From NCBI GenBank assembly GCA_022571535.1, contig JACZXR010000094.1, positions 1 through 7,756 of the forward strand: 7,756 nucleotides of DNA, read 5' to 3'. The notes under the pieces were generated by a model. That model ran no database searches. It saw only the letters and a program-made list of their open reading frames with translations, and had not been told where the DNA came from. Positions 1-5,840 of this stretch are shown in pieces. The translations under genes and the position numbers were made by a program. Source of the stretch: Deltaproteobacteria bacterium. GTDB taxonomy: Bacteria; Desulfobacterota; Binatia; UBA9968; CAXXLF01. How positions within the stretch are numbered: the stretch's first letter is position 1; the number at the start of each line of letters is the position of its first letter.

Positions 1-200
1 GCCAGCATCGTGCATGATTTTGCGCTTCGCCCGTCTAAAACAACGGTACAGGCACCGCAGTTGCTGGTGTCACAACCATAGTGGGTCCCGGTTAGCCCAA
101 CAACATCTCTAATGTAGTCGACCAACAGGAGCCTAGACTCCACATCGTCTTCGCGCGGCTGGTAATTGATGGTTACGCGGATACGCTGACTAGTGGACAT
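1..200 (-). CDS. coxS: CoxS-type [2Fe-2S] small subunit of a molybdenum hydroxylase (partial, C-terminus off the left edge)
   Basis: This is the electron-transfer subunit of a xanthine oxidase/CO dehydrogenase-family molybdenum hydroxylase; it passes electrons from the Mo site to the FAD subunit through [2Fe-2S] clusters. The 66 readable residues begin MSTSQRIRVTINYQPR and contain the plant-type ferredoxin cluster as HYGCDTSNCGACTVVLDGR, with cysteines at residues 43, 48, 51 and 63 (C-x4-C-x2-C-x11-C), the spacing known for CoxS. The second, helical [2Fe-2S] domain would lie beyond position 1. The ATG at 198-200 is chosen because it gives the normal family N-terminus and has a GGAGG Shine-Dalgarno at 211-207, 6 nt upstream. 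The start lies inside the 3' end of coxM (11-bp overlap), so the two are almost certainly translated together. Family assignment is strong; the real substrate is unknown, as CoxS-like subunits serve many hydroxylases besides CO dehydrogenase. Confidence 0.93.
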   Translation of the reverse strand, partial: MSTSQRIRVTINYQPREDDVESRLLLVDYIRDVVGLTGTHYGCDTSNCGACTVVLDGRSAKSCTML

Positions 201-1086
201 GTCCAGCCTCCAGAGTTTCCCCTTGGTATCTCCTTACGGCGATTTCTACAGCTCTCTTGAACAGTGACCTAGCAGCGGCCCGTTTGTACTCTTCGGAGCC
301 GCGAATATCAGGCAAAGGCTGGGCTGCCTGAAAAACCCTTTCCCCTGCCTCTTCAATCACATCGGGTCGAATTTCCTTACCGGAAAGGAACGCCTCCGCC
401 TCTACGGCCTTGATTGGGGTCAACCCTGCTGCCCCCAAAGCAATGCCGGCAGCACGACACGTGGCCTTTTGGTCCAGAGAAAGTTGGACAGCTACGCTAA
501 CAACGGCGAAGTCCCCGGCACGACGCTCCAGTTTAAGGTAAGCTCCCGAGCTTCCCTCGGAAGGGAGGGGGAAAACGACCTCCGTAAGAAGCTCGTCGGG
601 TGCCACTTGAGTCGTATAAGCGTCAACAAAAAAAGAGTCCATTCCCAAAACCCGTTCACCCTTGGGACCCACACAACGAATTCCCGCGTCCAGTGCAAGT
701 ACAACGGGTCCCCAGTCTCCAGCAGGGTCCGCTTCAGCTAGAGCACCACCCACAGTTCCCCAATTCCTCACCTGGGTATCGCCAATCACACTGACCGCAT
801 CGGCCATCAAAGGAAATCTCTGGCGGACTAGAGTGGACTCCAGCACGTAGGTGTGGCAGGTAAGAGCACCTAGCCTTAAGGAGTCATCTTCCTCCCGCAC
901 ATAGGCAAGGTGTTGAAGGCGACCGATGTCGACCAGAATGCGTGGATTGACCAGACGGAGCTTCATGAGTGGGATAAGGCTCTGTCCTCCGGCAAGAAGC
1001 TTAGCTTCCTCTCCGTAGCGAGACAGCAGCTCTAGAACCTCCGGGATGGAATCTGGAGCGAAATACTCGAAAGCCCTCGGGTACAT
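190..1086 (-). CDS. coxM: CoxM-type FAD-binding medium subunit of a molybdenum hydroxylase
   Basis: This is the flavoprotein subunit of the same molybdenum hydroxylase. It takes electrons from the CoxS clusters and hands them to a quinone or other acceptor. At 298 residues it has the usual length for the family. The N-terminus MYPRAFEYFAPDSIPEVLEL is typical. The first FAD pyrophosphate motif is AGGQSLIP (residues 32-39), the second is TVGGALAEADPAGDW (111-125), and the C-terminal CoxM domain begins near LERRAGDFAVVSVAV (187-200). All expected FAD-contact motifs are intact. The ATG start matches the family, but no Shine-Dalgarno is visible upstream; instead a short ORF on the same strand stops 10 nt before it, so translational coupling is possible. 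It overlaps coxS by 11 bp. The order M-S, with L expected next, is the common order in this family. The symbol marks the subunit type, not CO as the substrate. Confidence 0.95.
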   Translation of the reverse strand: MYPRAFEYFAPDSIPEVLELLSRYGEEAKLLAGGQSLIPLMKLRLVNPRILVDIGRLQHLAYVREEDDSLRLGALTCHTYVLESTLVRQRFPLMADAVSVIGDTQVRNWGTVGGALAEADPAGDWGPVVLALDAGIRCVGPKGERVLGMDSFFVDAYTTQVAPDELLTEVVFPLPSEGSSGAYLKLERRAGDFAVVSVAVQLSLDQKATCRAAGIALGAAGLTPIKAVEAEAFLSGKEIRPDVIEEAGERVFQAAQPLPDIRGSEEYKRAAARSLFKRAVEIAVRRYQGETLEAGHVH

Positions 1087-1096
1087 ATTGGTGCAC

Positions 1097-1246
1097 TTAA
1101 GCAGCTACGTAACATTCTGGCATCTTACAGTCAATGAGTAGTGGGCGCGCGCGATCAAAGCTTGATGCTTGCATGAGGTCGAAGATAGCCTCCAGGTCCT
1201 CAACAATATGACCATCGCTGTTGATAATCCTTGAATTTGCTTTCAT
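1097..1246 (-). pseudogene. N-terminal fragment of a third amidohydrolase (49 codons), possibly still translated
   Basis: An intact 49-codon ORF on the operon strand starts MKANSRIINSDGHIVEDLEA. The NSDGHIVE stretch (residues 9-16) matches the N-terminal metal-binding strand of the two complete amidohydrolases beside it (DADAHVIE and DADGHVSE). The later FDRARPLLI (30-38) resembles VDRRPLIIQ of amidohydrolase B, so about 45 residues look homologous. The rest of the ~330-380-residue TIM barrel is missing; the frame ends in TAA at 1099-1097. It cannot be a working hydrolase. It has a plausible Shine-Dalgarno (AGGAG, 1262-1258, 11 nt before the ATG) and a good upstream promoter candidate, and it ends 10 nt before coxM, which lacks its own Shine-Dalgarno. 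I read it as a deletion remnant whose start signals may now drive coxM. The alternative is a genuine small peptide. Confidence 0.6.
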
Positions 1247-1257
1247 CGTGCCTTCAA

Positions 1258-1262
1258 CTCCT
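1258..1262 (-). promoter_or_regulatory. Shine-Dalgarno of the amidohydrolase fragment / cox leader ORF
   Basis: AGGAG on the minus strand, 11 nt upstream of the ATG at 1246-1244. The spacing is slightly long. It matters because it is the only clear ribosome site ahead of coxM. Confidence 0.45.
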
Positions 1263-1296
1263 CAGGTAATTTGGCCCTAGGTTTTAGGACGGTGTC

Positions 1297-1326
1297 AGTA
1301 TGTTACCAACGGAATTGTCCTGTCAA
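1297..1326 (-). promoter_or_regulatory. Candidate sigma-70 promoter for the fragment-coxM-coxS transcript
   Basis: On the minus strand there is a perfect -35 hexamer TTGACA (1326-1321) and, 18 nt further on, CATACT (1302-1297), matching four of six -10 positions. An alternative -10, TAACAT, sits at a 15-nt spacing. Transcription would begin near 1290, about 45 nt before the ATG of the short ORF. It lies in the only sizeable gap (1247-1372) of the operon, which supports a separate start of transcription for the cox genes. Confidence 0.4.
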
Positions 1327-1372
1327 CGGGTGGTATACTGGGTTATTTTTTTGGGATTGGGCAAAACTGCTA

Positions 1373-2515
1373 CTATGGCTGGAGGATACCGTAAAAGCGC
1401 GAGACGTTGTCTACCAGTAGTTTCTGTTTGCTCTCCTCGCTAATGTCTTTTCTTTTCAAGAGAACATTTACTGCATCAAAAAGCCTGTCTCCATGCGGAA
1501 TATCGGAGCCGTAAAGCAGGCACTCGTCGCCGAACTCGTCAATGACAAAGGGTAAAAGCTTCTCATCAACCTCAAAGCCAAAGTAAATTTGACCTCGCTG
1601 GATATATTCCTTCGGAAGGTATTTTGCATTGTATCCTCGGCGGAAATCAGTTCCGCCACGTGCTCCTGGAAAGCCGCTGTACTCGCTGATCCGCTCTACT
1701 AGGCCAGGAACCCATGAACAGCCGCCCTCTAGAAAGGCAATGCGGAGGTCAGGGTAGCGGTCTGCTATACCCTTCGAGATGACGCGTTGGAATGCAAACT
1801 GAACGGTGAGCCAAAAAGACATCACTGTTTTATCATGGTGCGTGTCGTTGACGGTGCCCAGTGCCCTAAAACTGTGGCCGGTGTGCACTGCCACCGGAAG
1901 GCTGTTTTCCGCAGCTGCCGCCCAAATCGGCTCGATTCTAGGGTCATCAATTCTCCAGTCTCCTGTCATCCCGAGAAGCATGACACCAACTGCCCCCATT
2001 TCTTTGGTTCGCTCGATTTCCTTTACTGAGCCTTGGGGATCAATGGGATCAACGATGGTCACCCATTTTAGGCGGTCCGGTGCCTGACTGGTGATGTCCG
2101 CGATCCAACTGTTGTAAGCGCGAATCATAGAAAGGCTCAATTCACTATCAAATGTGATGGGGTAAGAAAGAAACATCGTGGGATAGAGCACTTGAACGTC
2201 CACATTTTCCCGATCCAGTTGCTTTAACCGTTCGGCTGCGGAACGGAGTTCTGCACTCTCTACAGAATCTTCAGCATTAATGCCTGGTGTCACCTTGGCA
2301 GGCACACCGTCCTTACTAAGGGGGTAGCCAGCTTGCTGGAAAGGCCCGCTCCTTACTGGAAATGAGCGGGTATCGATCATCCAGTAAAGTGGGCCATTGG
2401 GATCCGCTTGTATAATCAAAGGTCTGCGATCGACCAGTTTGGGATCCCAGTACTTATCTGAGAAGGTAACCTCCGATTCGGAAACGTGTCCATCAGCATC
2501 CCACGCTTTGATCAT
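1373..2515 (-). CDS. Amidohydrolase-2 family (ACMSD-like) metal-dependent hydrolase/decarboxylase B
   Basis: A 380-residue protein of the amidohydrolase 2 family, the TIM-barrel group that includes ACMSD, gamma-resorcylate decarboxylase and related C-C bond-cleaving or hydrolytic enzymes. Visible landmarks: the N-terminal metal strand WDADGHV (Asp6, Asp8, His10), the barrel histidine in VAVHTGH (His211, His214), the IAFLEGGCSWVP stretch (259-270), the metal/catalytic Asp in YGSDIPHGD (Asp338, His341), and the family C-terminus VDNVSRFYGI (368-377). Nothing seems missing, so it should be active. The first metal ligand is Asp-x-His rather than the His-x-His of ACMSD, as in many uncharacterised members. 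Its gene lies 57 nt after amidohydrolase A on the same strand. The ribosome site is weak (GAAAG, about 8 nt before the ATG). Product and substrate are unknown; decarboxylation of an aromatic acid or hydrolysis of a ring-cleavage product are the likeliest roles. Confidence 0.88.
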   Translation of the reverse strand: MIKAWDADGHVSESEVTFSDKYWDPKLVDRRPLIIQADPNGPLYWMIDTRSFPVRSGPFQQAGYPLSKDGVPAKVTPGINAEDSVESAELRSAAERLKQLDRENVDVQVLYPTMFLSYPITFDSELSLSMIRAYNSWIADITSQAPDRLKWVTIVDPIDPQGSVKEIERTKEMGAVGVMLLGMTGDWRIDDPRIEPIWAAAAENSLPVAVHTGHSFRALGTVNDTHHDKTVMSFWLTVQFAFQRVISKGIADRYPDLRIAFLEGGCSWVPGLVERISEYSGFPGARGGTDFRRGYNAKYLPKEYIQRGQIYFGFEVDEKLLPFVIDEFGDECLLYGSDIPHGDRLFDAVNVLLKRKDISEESKQKLLVDNVSRFYGILQP

Positions 2516-2572
2516 CGCCGCACTTTCAAATAAATTGTACGCGCTAGTTTTCTTTCAGAACTTTCATTTGAT

Positions 2573-3661
2573 CTACAGATTGTATAGAGCCTTCGGGTTA
2601 TAGTGAAGAATGTTGTCCTTTGTCACCTGGCTAATCCCCCTTTGCTGTTTTAAGGCCGTTATGGCGTCCATCTCGCTGGACGGATCCGTGTGCCCGTAGT
2701 CCGTCCCGATGACCAGGCTGTGCTCGCCGGCATAGTTGAGGATGTATGATAGGTCATCATTGGTCTGGCAGGTTACGAAGATCCTGTATTCACCGAACAC
2801 ATCTGGGGGGAACTTTTTGCCTGCTCTCTTGTAGCGGATTGCCGCCTCGTGATGAACCCATGGAATCCACTGCGCAGACGCTTCGATGAACCCCCATCGC
2901 AAGTTCGGGAACGTCTGCGGGAGCTCGCTCATCAGGAGGTCAAAACAGGAGACCACCGTGGGGACCCGGAACATTGCAAATCGACCTGCTGGAGAGATCC
3001 TGTAGAGGTCACAATTCACCGGGTTTCCGTTGGCGATATGCACTGCAATCGCCATATTGAGACAGCTAGCCTGTTCGTAAATCACATAGAAATATGGGTC
3101 TGTGAGATGGCGGTCCCCTTCCAGGGGTCGCATGCACACGGCGACTGCACCGTTTTCCTTTGCGGTTTTCATTTGTGCAATCGCTTCATCCATCATTATA
3201 GTGGGAATGACACACGACCACCGGAGGCGACCTCTACTCCTCTTCCATACCTCAGCAAGCCATCGGTTCCAGCTTCTACAAAGCGCGGCTTCAACGTCAG
3301 GCCGTTGTGTGACCTGTTCGATCCACAGGGTGTTGTGCAGCACTTGGATGTCGATTCCCAACTCATTCATTTGCTGCAGGCGAAGGTCGACGTCATCTAA
3401 TTCACGGGCCGCTCTGGGGGTTTCCACATTCCTTCCAGACAGCTCCGATATCTCGCGCAGCTGCTGTTCGGTGAAACTTGGGAAGCGAAAGCCGCGGATT
3501 TTTTCGTCGATCACCCAGTACTGCTGGATAGGGTCGTGAGGCGACGAAAATAGCAGGGGACGATATTTTTGCTCAGACGGTTCTAAATAGTCCCATGTAT
3601 GCTCAGTTTCGATGACATGGGCATCTGCATCGATAACGTCGAGTTTTCCTTCCATCGTCAT
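2573..3661 (-). CDS. Amidohydrolase-2 family (ACMSD-like) metal-dependent hydrolase/decarboxylase A
   Basis: The first gene of the minus-strand operon, 362 residues, related to but clearly diverged from its neighbour B. Motifs: VIDADAHVIE (residues 9-18; Asp11, Asp13, His15), the barrel histidine in MAIAVHIANGN (His208), GFIEASAQWIPW (257-268), the C-terminal metal Asp in VIGTDYGHTD (Asp321, His324), and the closing DNILHYNPKALYNL (349-362). In A the usual FLEGG/FIEGG motif reads FIEAS, and the common His-Gly loop is HIANGN, so the active-site pocket probably differs from B and the two may act on different intermediates. The start ATG at 3661-3659 has a Shine-Dalgarno AAAGGA at 3674-3669, 7 nt upstream; a second in-frame ATG two codons later is possible. 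The family call is firm; the substrate is not known. Confidence 0.88.
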   Translation of the reverse strand: MTMEGKLDVIDADAHVIETEHTWDYLEPSEQKYRPLLFSSPHDPIQQYWVIDEKIRGFRFPSFTEQQLREISELSGRNVETPRAARELDDVDLRLQQMNELGIDIQVLHNTLWIEQVTQRPDVEAALCRSWNRWLAEVWKRSRGRLRWSCVIPTIMMDEAIAQMKTAKENGAVAVCMRPLEGDRHLTDPYFYVIYEQASCLNMAIAVHIANGNPVNCDLYRISPAGRFAMFRVPTVVSCFDLLMSELPQTFPNLRWGFIEASAQWIPWVHHEAAIRYKRAGKKFPPDVFGEYRIFVTCQTNDDLSYILNYAGEHSLVIGTDYGHTDPSSEMDAITALKQQRGISQVTKDNILHYNPKALYNL

Positions 3662-3881
3662 CTTTTTGTCCTTTCTTATGCTGAGGCGTGGATGGCCGCA
3701 TCCATTTTTAGGTAACCAGCGCCTTCGTTCGCTTTAGAAGTAGCGGGAACCCTTTTGATCCTCTAAAGACTCTACTATCAACGACCACAAAAAGCGCGGC
3801 CTCCGCGAACTGCCGAGGCTAAGTACATTGGACCCCCCTCTTTGCAGGCCCGCCTGGTAAGATTACTAGGTCCTTCGATTT

Positions 3882-3903
3882 ATAAATTCGGACACGAATT
3901 TAT
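3882..3903. promoter_or_regulatory. Perfect 9-bp inverted repeat, possible operator
   Basis: Arms ATAAATTCG (3882-3890) and CGAATTTAT (3895-3903) are exact reverse complements around a 4-nt GACA centre. A 22-bp symmetric AT-rich site in a divergent promoter region is the usual form of a dimeric repressor or activator site. It could also form a short RNA hairpin. No regulator gene lies in the window beside it. Confidence 0.45.
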
Positions 3904-3928
3904 TCCCTCAGGACTTAGTGCTGAGGGA
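3904..3928 (+). promoter_or_regulatory. 8-bp hairpin that includes a Shine-Dalgarno
   Basis: TCCCTCAG (3904-3911) pairs exactly with CTGAGGGA (3921-3928) around a 9-nt loop. The 3' arm carries GAGGG, the likely ribosome site of the short ORF at 3938. The loop contains CTTAGTG (3914-3920), the exact complement of CACTAAG at 3982-3988, so a pseudoknot is possible. It abuts the preceding 9-bp dyad with no gap. No T-run follows, so it is not an ordinary terminator. Confidence 0.35.
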
Positions 3929-3937
3929 GCATTTCTC

Positions 3938-4003
3938 ATGGACTACAGACACAAATACGTAACCGTAGTTGCGAATCGAAACACTAAGCCTAACGGAGCC
4001 TGA
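3938..4003 (+). CDS. Possible 21-codon leader peptide upstream of the cupin gene
   Basis: An ATG at 3938-3940 opens a 21-codon frame starting MDYRHKYVTVV and ending in TGA at 4001-4003. It has a GAGGGAG ribosome site at 3923-3929 with an 8-nt gap, partly buried in the hairpin at 3904-3928. The peptide resembles nothing I know and contains no run of one amino acid that would point to classic attenuation. The cupin start is 155 nt further on. A chance ORF is a real possibility. Confidence 0.25.
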   Translation: MDYRHKYVTVVANRNTKPNGA

Positions 4004-4146
4004 TCTCGTCAGATAAGGGTATCCTTAAAAACTATTTCCAAGCTTGTCAAGATGGTCTTGTTTGGCTGGAGCCTAACCTCCTCAGAAGAAAATGGGATAT
4101 AGACAGAGCATGAGGAGTGAGATAAGAAAATAGGAAAGCGTCAGAC

Positions 4147-4153
4147 AGGAGGG
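4147..4153 (+). promoter_or_regulatory. Strong Shine-Dalgarno of the cupin gene
   Basis: AGGAGGG, 5 nt before the ATG at 4159, fixes the start of the cupin protein. Confidence 0.8.
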
Positions 4154-4158
4154 ACTAT

Positions 4159-4713
4159 ATGGCAATCAATGCAGCAGTAAAAGGAGATTCCTTTGAGAGA
4201 TACATTGAGGAAATCCGCTCCATCTGGGGTGATGGCAAGGATCCTCAACTCCCCTTTAAGGTCAAGGACCTTATGGCAAATCTCTTTAGCTCAACCACCT
4301 CAGACGAGCCCTGGATGGCCCAACTGATCCGAGAGGGCAAACCGTCCAGGGAGCTCTATCGAGACCCGGATTTTGGGTTCATCCAGATGGGGCATGTACA
4401 CTCTAAAGGGCATGGAAACGCGCCACATGATCACGGTCCTTGCTGGGTGGTCTACGGCGCTTATCGCGGGCTAACCGAAATAACCCTCTACCGGCGCACC
4501 GATGATGGGAAAGAGCCCGGACGCGCCACTTTAGAGAAAAAAGAGCTTCACCGGCTTGGGCCGGGCGTTGTCTACCCTTATCTTGCAGGTGACATTCACT
4601 CGACCCACGCTGTTGAGACGCCGGCAGTAGTTTTTCGCTTCCTCAGCTATGATCTACTAAAAGTAGAAAGACACCGATACGATCTCGAGAAGGATACCGT
4701 CAGTGTGGTTTGA
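4159..4713 (+). CDS. Cupin protein, cysteine-dioxygenase-like fold (putative non-heme metal enzyme)
   Basis: A 184-residue single-domain cupin. An N-terminal helical part (1-50) is followed by the beta-barrel. Cupin motif 1 is GNAPHDHGPCWVVYGAYRG (residues 86-104) with His90 and His92; there is no glutamate at the usual position, so the site looks like the three-histidine type known from cysteine dioxygenase and thiol dioxygenases. The third ligand is in GDIHSTHAVETP (His147 or His150). It lacks the exact Cys position of the mammalian Cys-Tyr crosslink, so the substrate need not be cysteine; a small thiol or organic acid oxygenation, or an isomerase or decarboxylase role, are all open. A strong AGGAGGG ribosome site supports the ATG. 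It is divergent from the amidohydrolase operon and may share its control through the dyads between them. No partner gene follows on its strand. Confidence 0.8.
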   Translation: MAINAAVKGDSFERYIEEIRSIWGDGKDPQLPFKVKDLMANLFSSTTSDEPWMAQLIREGKPSRELYRDPDFGFIQMGHVHSKGHGNAPHDHGPCWVVYGAYRGLTEITLYRRTDDGKEPGRATLEKKELHRLGPGVVYPYLAGDIHSTHAVETPAVVFRFLSYDLLKVERHRYDLEKDTVSVV

Positions 4714-5134
4714 TGATTAGGCCCCCTCATTAAAGTTGCCTTGCTCGTAACGAGCGCATGGAGTAACTCGCCTTAAATCAGTTTCGAGATTGCGCTTTGA
4801 ATTTTCAGTTCTATGATAATGTTTTCTTCCTCGGAGTCTGCTGGAGGGAGCGAGCAAAATACCGAGCCCAAGGAATATTTAGATGGGAGGTCCAAACAAT
4901 GACAACCAAGCCCAAATTCTTGGGTCCGATGCGGCTCGGCTTCTGCGGCTGGATAAACTCCTTAGACTCAGGACCCCCTACCTGTCAAGCCATTTACACC
5001 CTCTTATCGGATACTCTCTGCTCAAAAGGAGGGAGAACCGCCCGGTTTGTCACTCCGGTCGTCCCTTGGGAGCTTCGAAGGCGGGCTGATCGGGTTCTCG
5101 GTGGCTAGACCATAAAAGCAATTTCTTATCATTT
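4714..5134. other. Stretch without a confident gene, downstream of the cupin gene
   Basis: About 420 bp follow the cupin stop. A perfect 13-bp dyad GCTCGT-A-ACGAGC lies at 4743-4755; its 1-nt centre makes it a poor RNA hairpin and it has no T-run, so it is more like a protein site than a terminator. One weak ORF (4899-5108) is listed separately. No RNA gene or mobile-element remnant was recognised. Confidence 0.4.
4899..5108 (+). CDS. Weak candidate small protein, 69 residues
   Basis: An ATG at 4899-4901 with GGGAGG 8 nt upstream (4885-4890) opens a 69-codon frame that starts MTTKPKFLGPMRLGFCG and ends in TAG at 5106-5108. The C-terminal part is basic (PWELRRRADRVLGG). It has no signal peptide, membrane segment or familiar motif. 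A second frame is open over much of the same stretch (from 4883), which weakens the case. The ribosome site is its main support. It may also be decayed coding sequence. Confidence 0.25.
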   Translation: MTTKPKFLGPMRLGFCGWINSLDSGPPTCQAIYTLLSDTLCSKGGRTARFVTPVVPWELRRRADRVLGG

Positions 5135-5225
5135 ACCCCGTACCACAGAACGCCCTGTACGTAAGTGCAGGGATGAATGTTCAAAAGTTCCCGAAGGCCA
5201 CGGACGTAAGTCCGTGGTACGGGGT
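5135..5225. repeat. REP/BIME-like element: two GTAA-loop hairpins inside a 12-bp inverted repeat
   Basis: The outer arms ACCCCGTACCAC (5135-5146) and GTGGTACGGGGT (5214-5225) are exact reverse complements. Inside are two 8-bp hairpins with the same GTAA tetraloop: CCCTGTAC-GTAA-GTGCAGGG (5153-5172, one G-T pair) and CCACGGAC-GTAA-GTCCGTGG (5198-5217, perfect). The second overlaps the right outer arm, so the two folds compete. The shared ACGTAAGT core, paired hairpins and position between convergent genes are typical of REP/BIME repeats moved by REP-associated (Y1) transposases. No such transposase is in the window. A joint bidirectional terminator is an alternative, but no U-tract is seen. 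Confidence 0.6.
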
Positions 5226-5293
5226 TTACCAACATTATCTAGTCACACAGGTTTTTGCGATGGCATCTATTCCACCTGTTCTCCAGCAAATCA

Positions 5294-5803
5294 CTACCTT
5301 ATCCCCCATATGTTCAGCAACCTATGATTTACCTTACCTTGCTTATCGTAAACCTCCTGCCAATCGTCGCGAAAAAAAGAATGTAAGCAAAGAACACTGT
5401 AAAAATGCCCAACGTTAACGTTGTTAAGCTTCCGCAGCAATTCTACAGAAATCTCTTTTTTCAGAAAAGAAATAGGCCCCCCTCGACGAAATATGATTAA
5501 AACAAATCCATCGTCAATTTGAATACCGACTATCTCCTGTTCTCTGATACTACAATGATAGGCACCCTTCCGTTCATACGGAGACAAATTATAGCCACTC
5601 GCCTCCGATTTTTTTGAAATCCATTGGACGAGGTCAGCATAACCAACATCAAGAGAAACAGTAGACGTTGAAGCCGGCGACGGGGTCAACGCCCCGAGCA
5701 TCGCCGTCAACAGCACAGGGATGAGGGTCGCGGTGACAATTGTCTTCTTGCCATGGGTTTTTATTAGACTTCTTTCGGATTGAATTAGGTTAAAAGTGCT
5801 CAC
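5294..5803 (-). CDS. Hypothetical exported or membrane-anchored protein, 169 residues
   Basis: No family was recognised. After a short polar N-terminus, residues 19-40 form a signal peptide or anchor (KKTIVTATLIPVLLTAMLGAL), followed by a Pro/Ser/Thr stretch (TPSPASTSTVS, 40-50) that could hold a cleavage site. The mature part is mixed alpha/beta in look, with a beta-rich centre (EIVGIQIDDGFVLIIFRRGG, 90-109) and two cysteines (84 and 139). The length fits a small envelope protein. The start is uncertain: the GTG at 5803-5801 has no Shine-Dalgarno and lies just after an in-frame stop, and no better start exists before the hydrophobic segment, so the 5' end may be damaged. Most of the mature coding part is AT-richer than the genes around it, which hints at a different origin. 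It stands alone, converging on the cupin gene across the REP-like element. Confidence 0.55.
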   Translation of the reverse strand: MSTFNLIQSERSLIKTHGKKTIVTATLIPVLLTAMLGALTPSPASTSTVSLDVGYADLVQWISKKSEASGYNLSPYERKGAYHCSIREQEIVGIQIDDGFVLIIFRRGGPISFLKKEISVELLRKLNNVNVGHFYSVLCLHSFFRDDWQEVYDKQGKVNHRLLNIWGIR

Positions 5804-5825
5804 ACGCTATTATGGGCCGTGCCTG

Positions 5826-5840
5826 TCAGGGAATCCCTGA
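5826..5840. promoter_or_regulatory. 15-bp perfect dyad, possible operator
   Basis: TCAGGG (5826-5831) and CCCTGA (5835-5840) flank a 3-nt AAT centre. It lies 23 bp upstream of the hypothetical gene's putative start, in the divergent region, so it could be a regulator site for that gene. Function is not shown. Confidence 0.25.

Larger units (their letters stand above)
3662..4158. other. Divergent intergenic region with several dyads and no firm gene
   Basis: These 497 bp separate amidohydrolase A (minus) from the cupin gene (plus), and promoters for both should lie here, though no convincing -35/-10 pair stands out. The plus-strand half (3882-4027) holds a cluster of inverted repeats, listed separately, and a small TAAGG/CCTTA repeat at 4014-4027. 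On the minus strand, 3676 to about 3830 has two overlapping short open frames that end just before amidohydrolase A; one closes with KMDAAIHASA and a TAA at 3678-3676. Either could be the tail of a lost upstream gene, but I recognise neither. Confidence 0.5.

Noticed and set aside
1321..1375. Terminator after amidohydrolase B
   Set aside because: There is an A-run, not a T-run, on the transcribed-sense minus strand and no stable stem before it.
2849..3400. A 183-codon plus-strand frame opposite amidohydrolase A
   Set aside because: The opposite strand encodes a complete amidohydrolase with all metal-site motifs; this frame has no ribosome site or familiar sequence.
3904..3928. Rho-independent terminator
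   Set aside because: The 8-bp stem is not followed by a T-run on either strand, and no gene ends nearby on the plus strand.
5135..5225. CRISPR array or ends of an insertion sequence
   Set aside because: There are only two non-identical hairpins with no regular spacers, and no transposase frame lies between the arms.
5050..5235. A 61-codon minus-strand frame across the double hairpin
   Set aside because: Its sequence is dictated by the inverted repeats, so it is a by-product of the repeat element.
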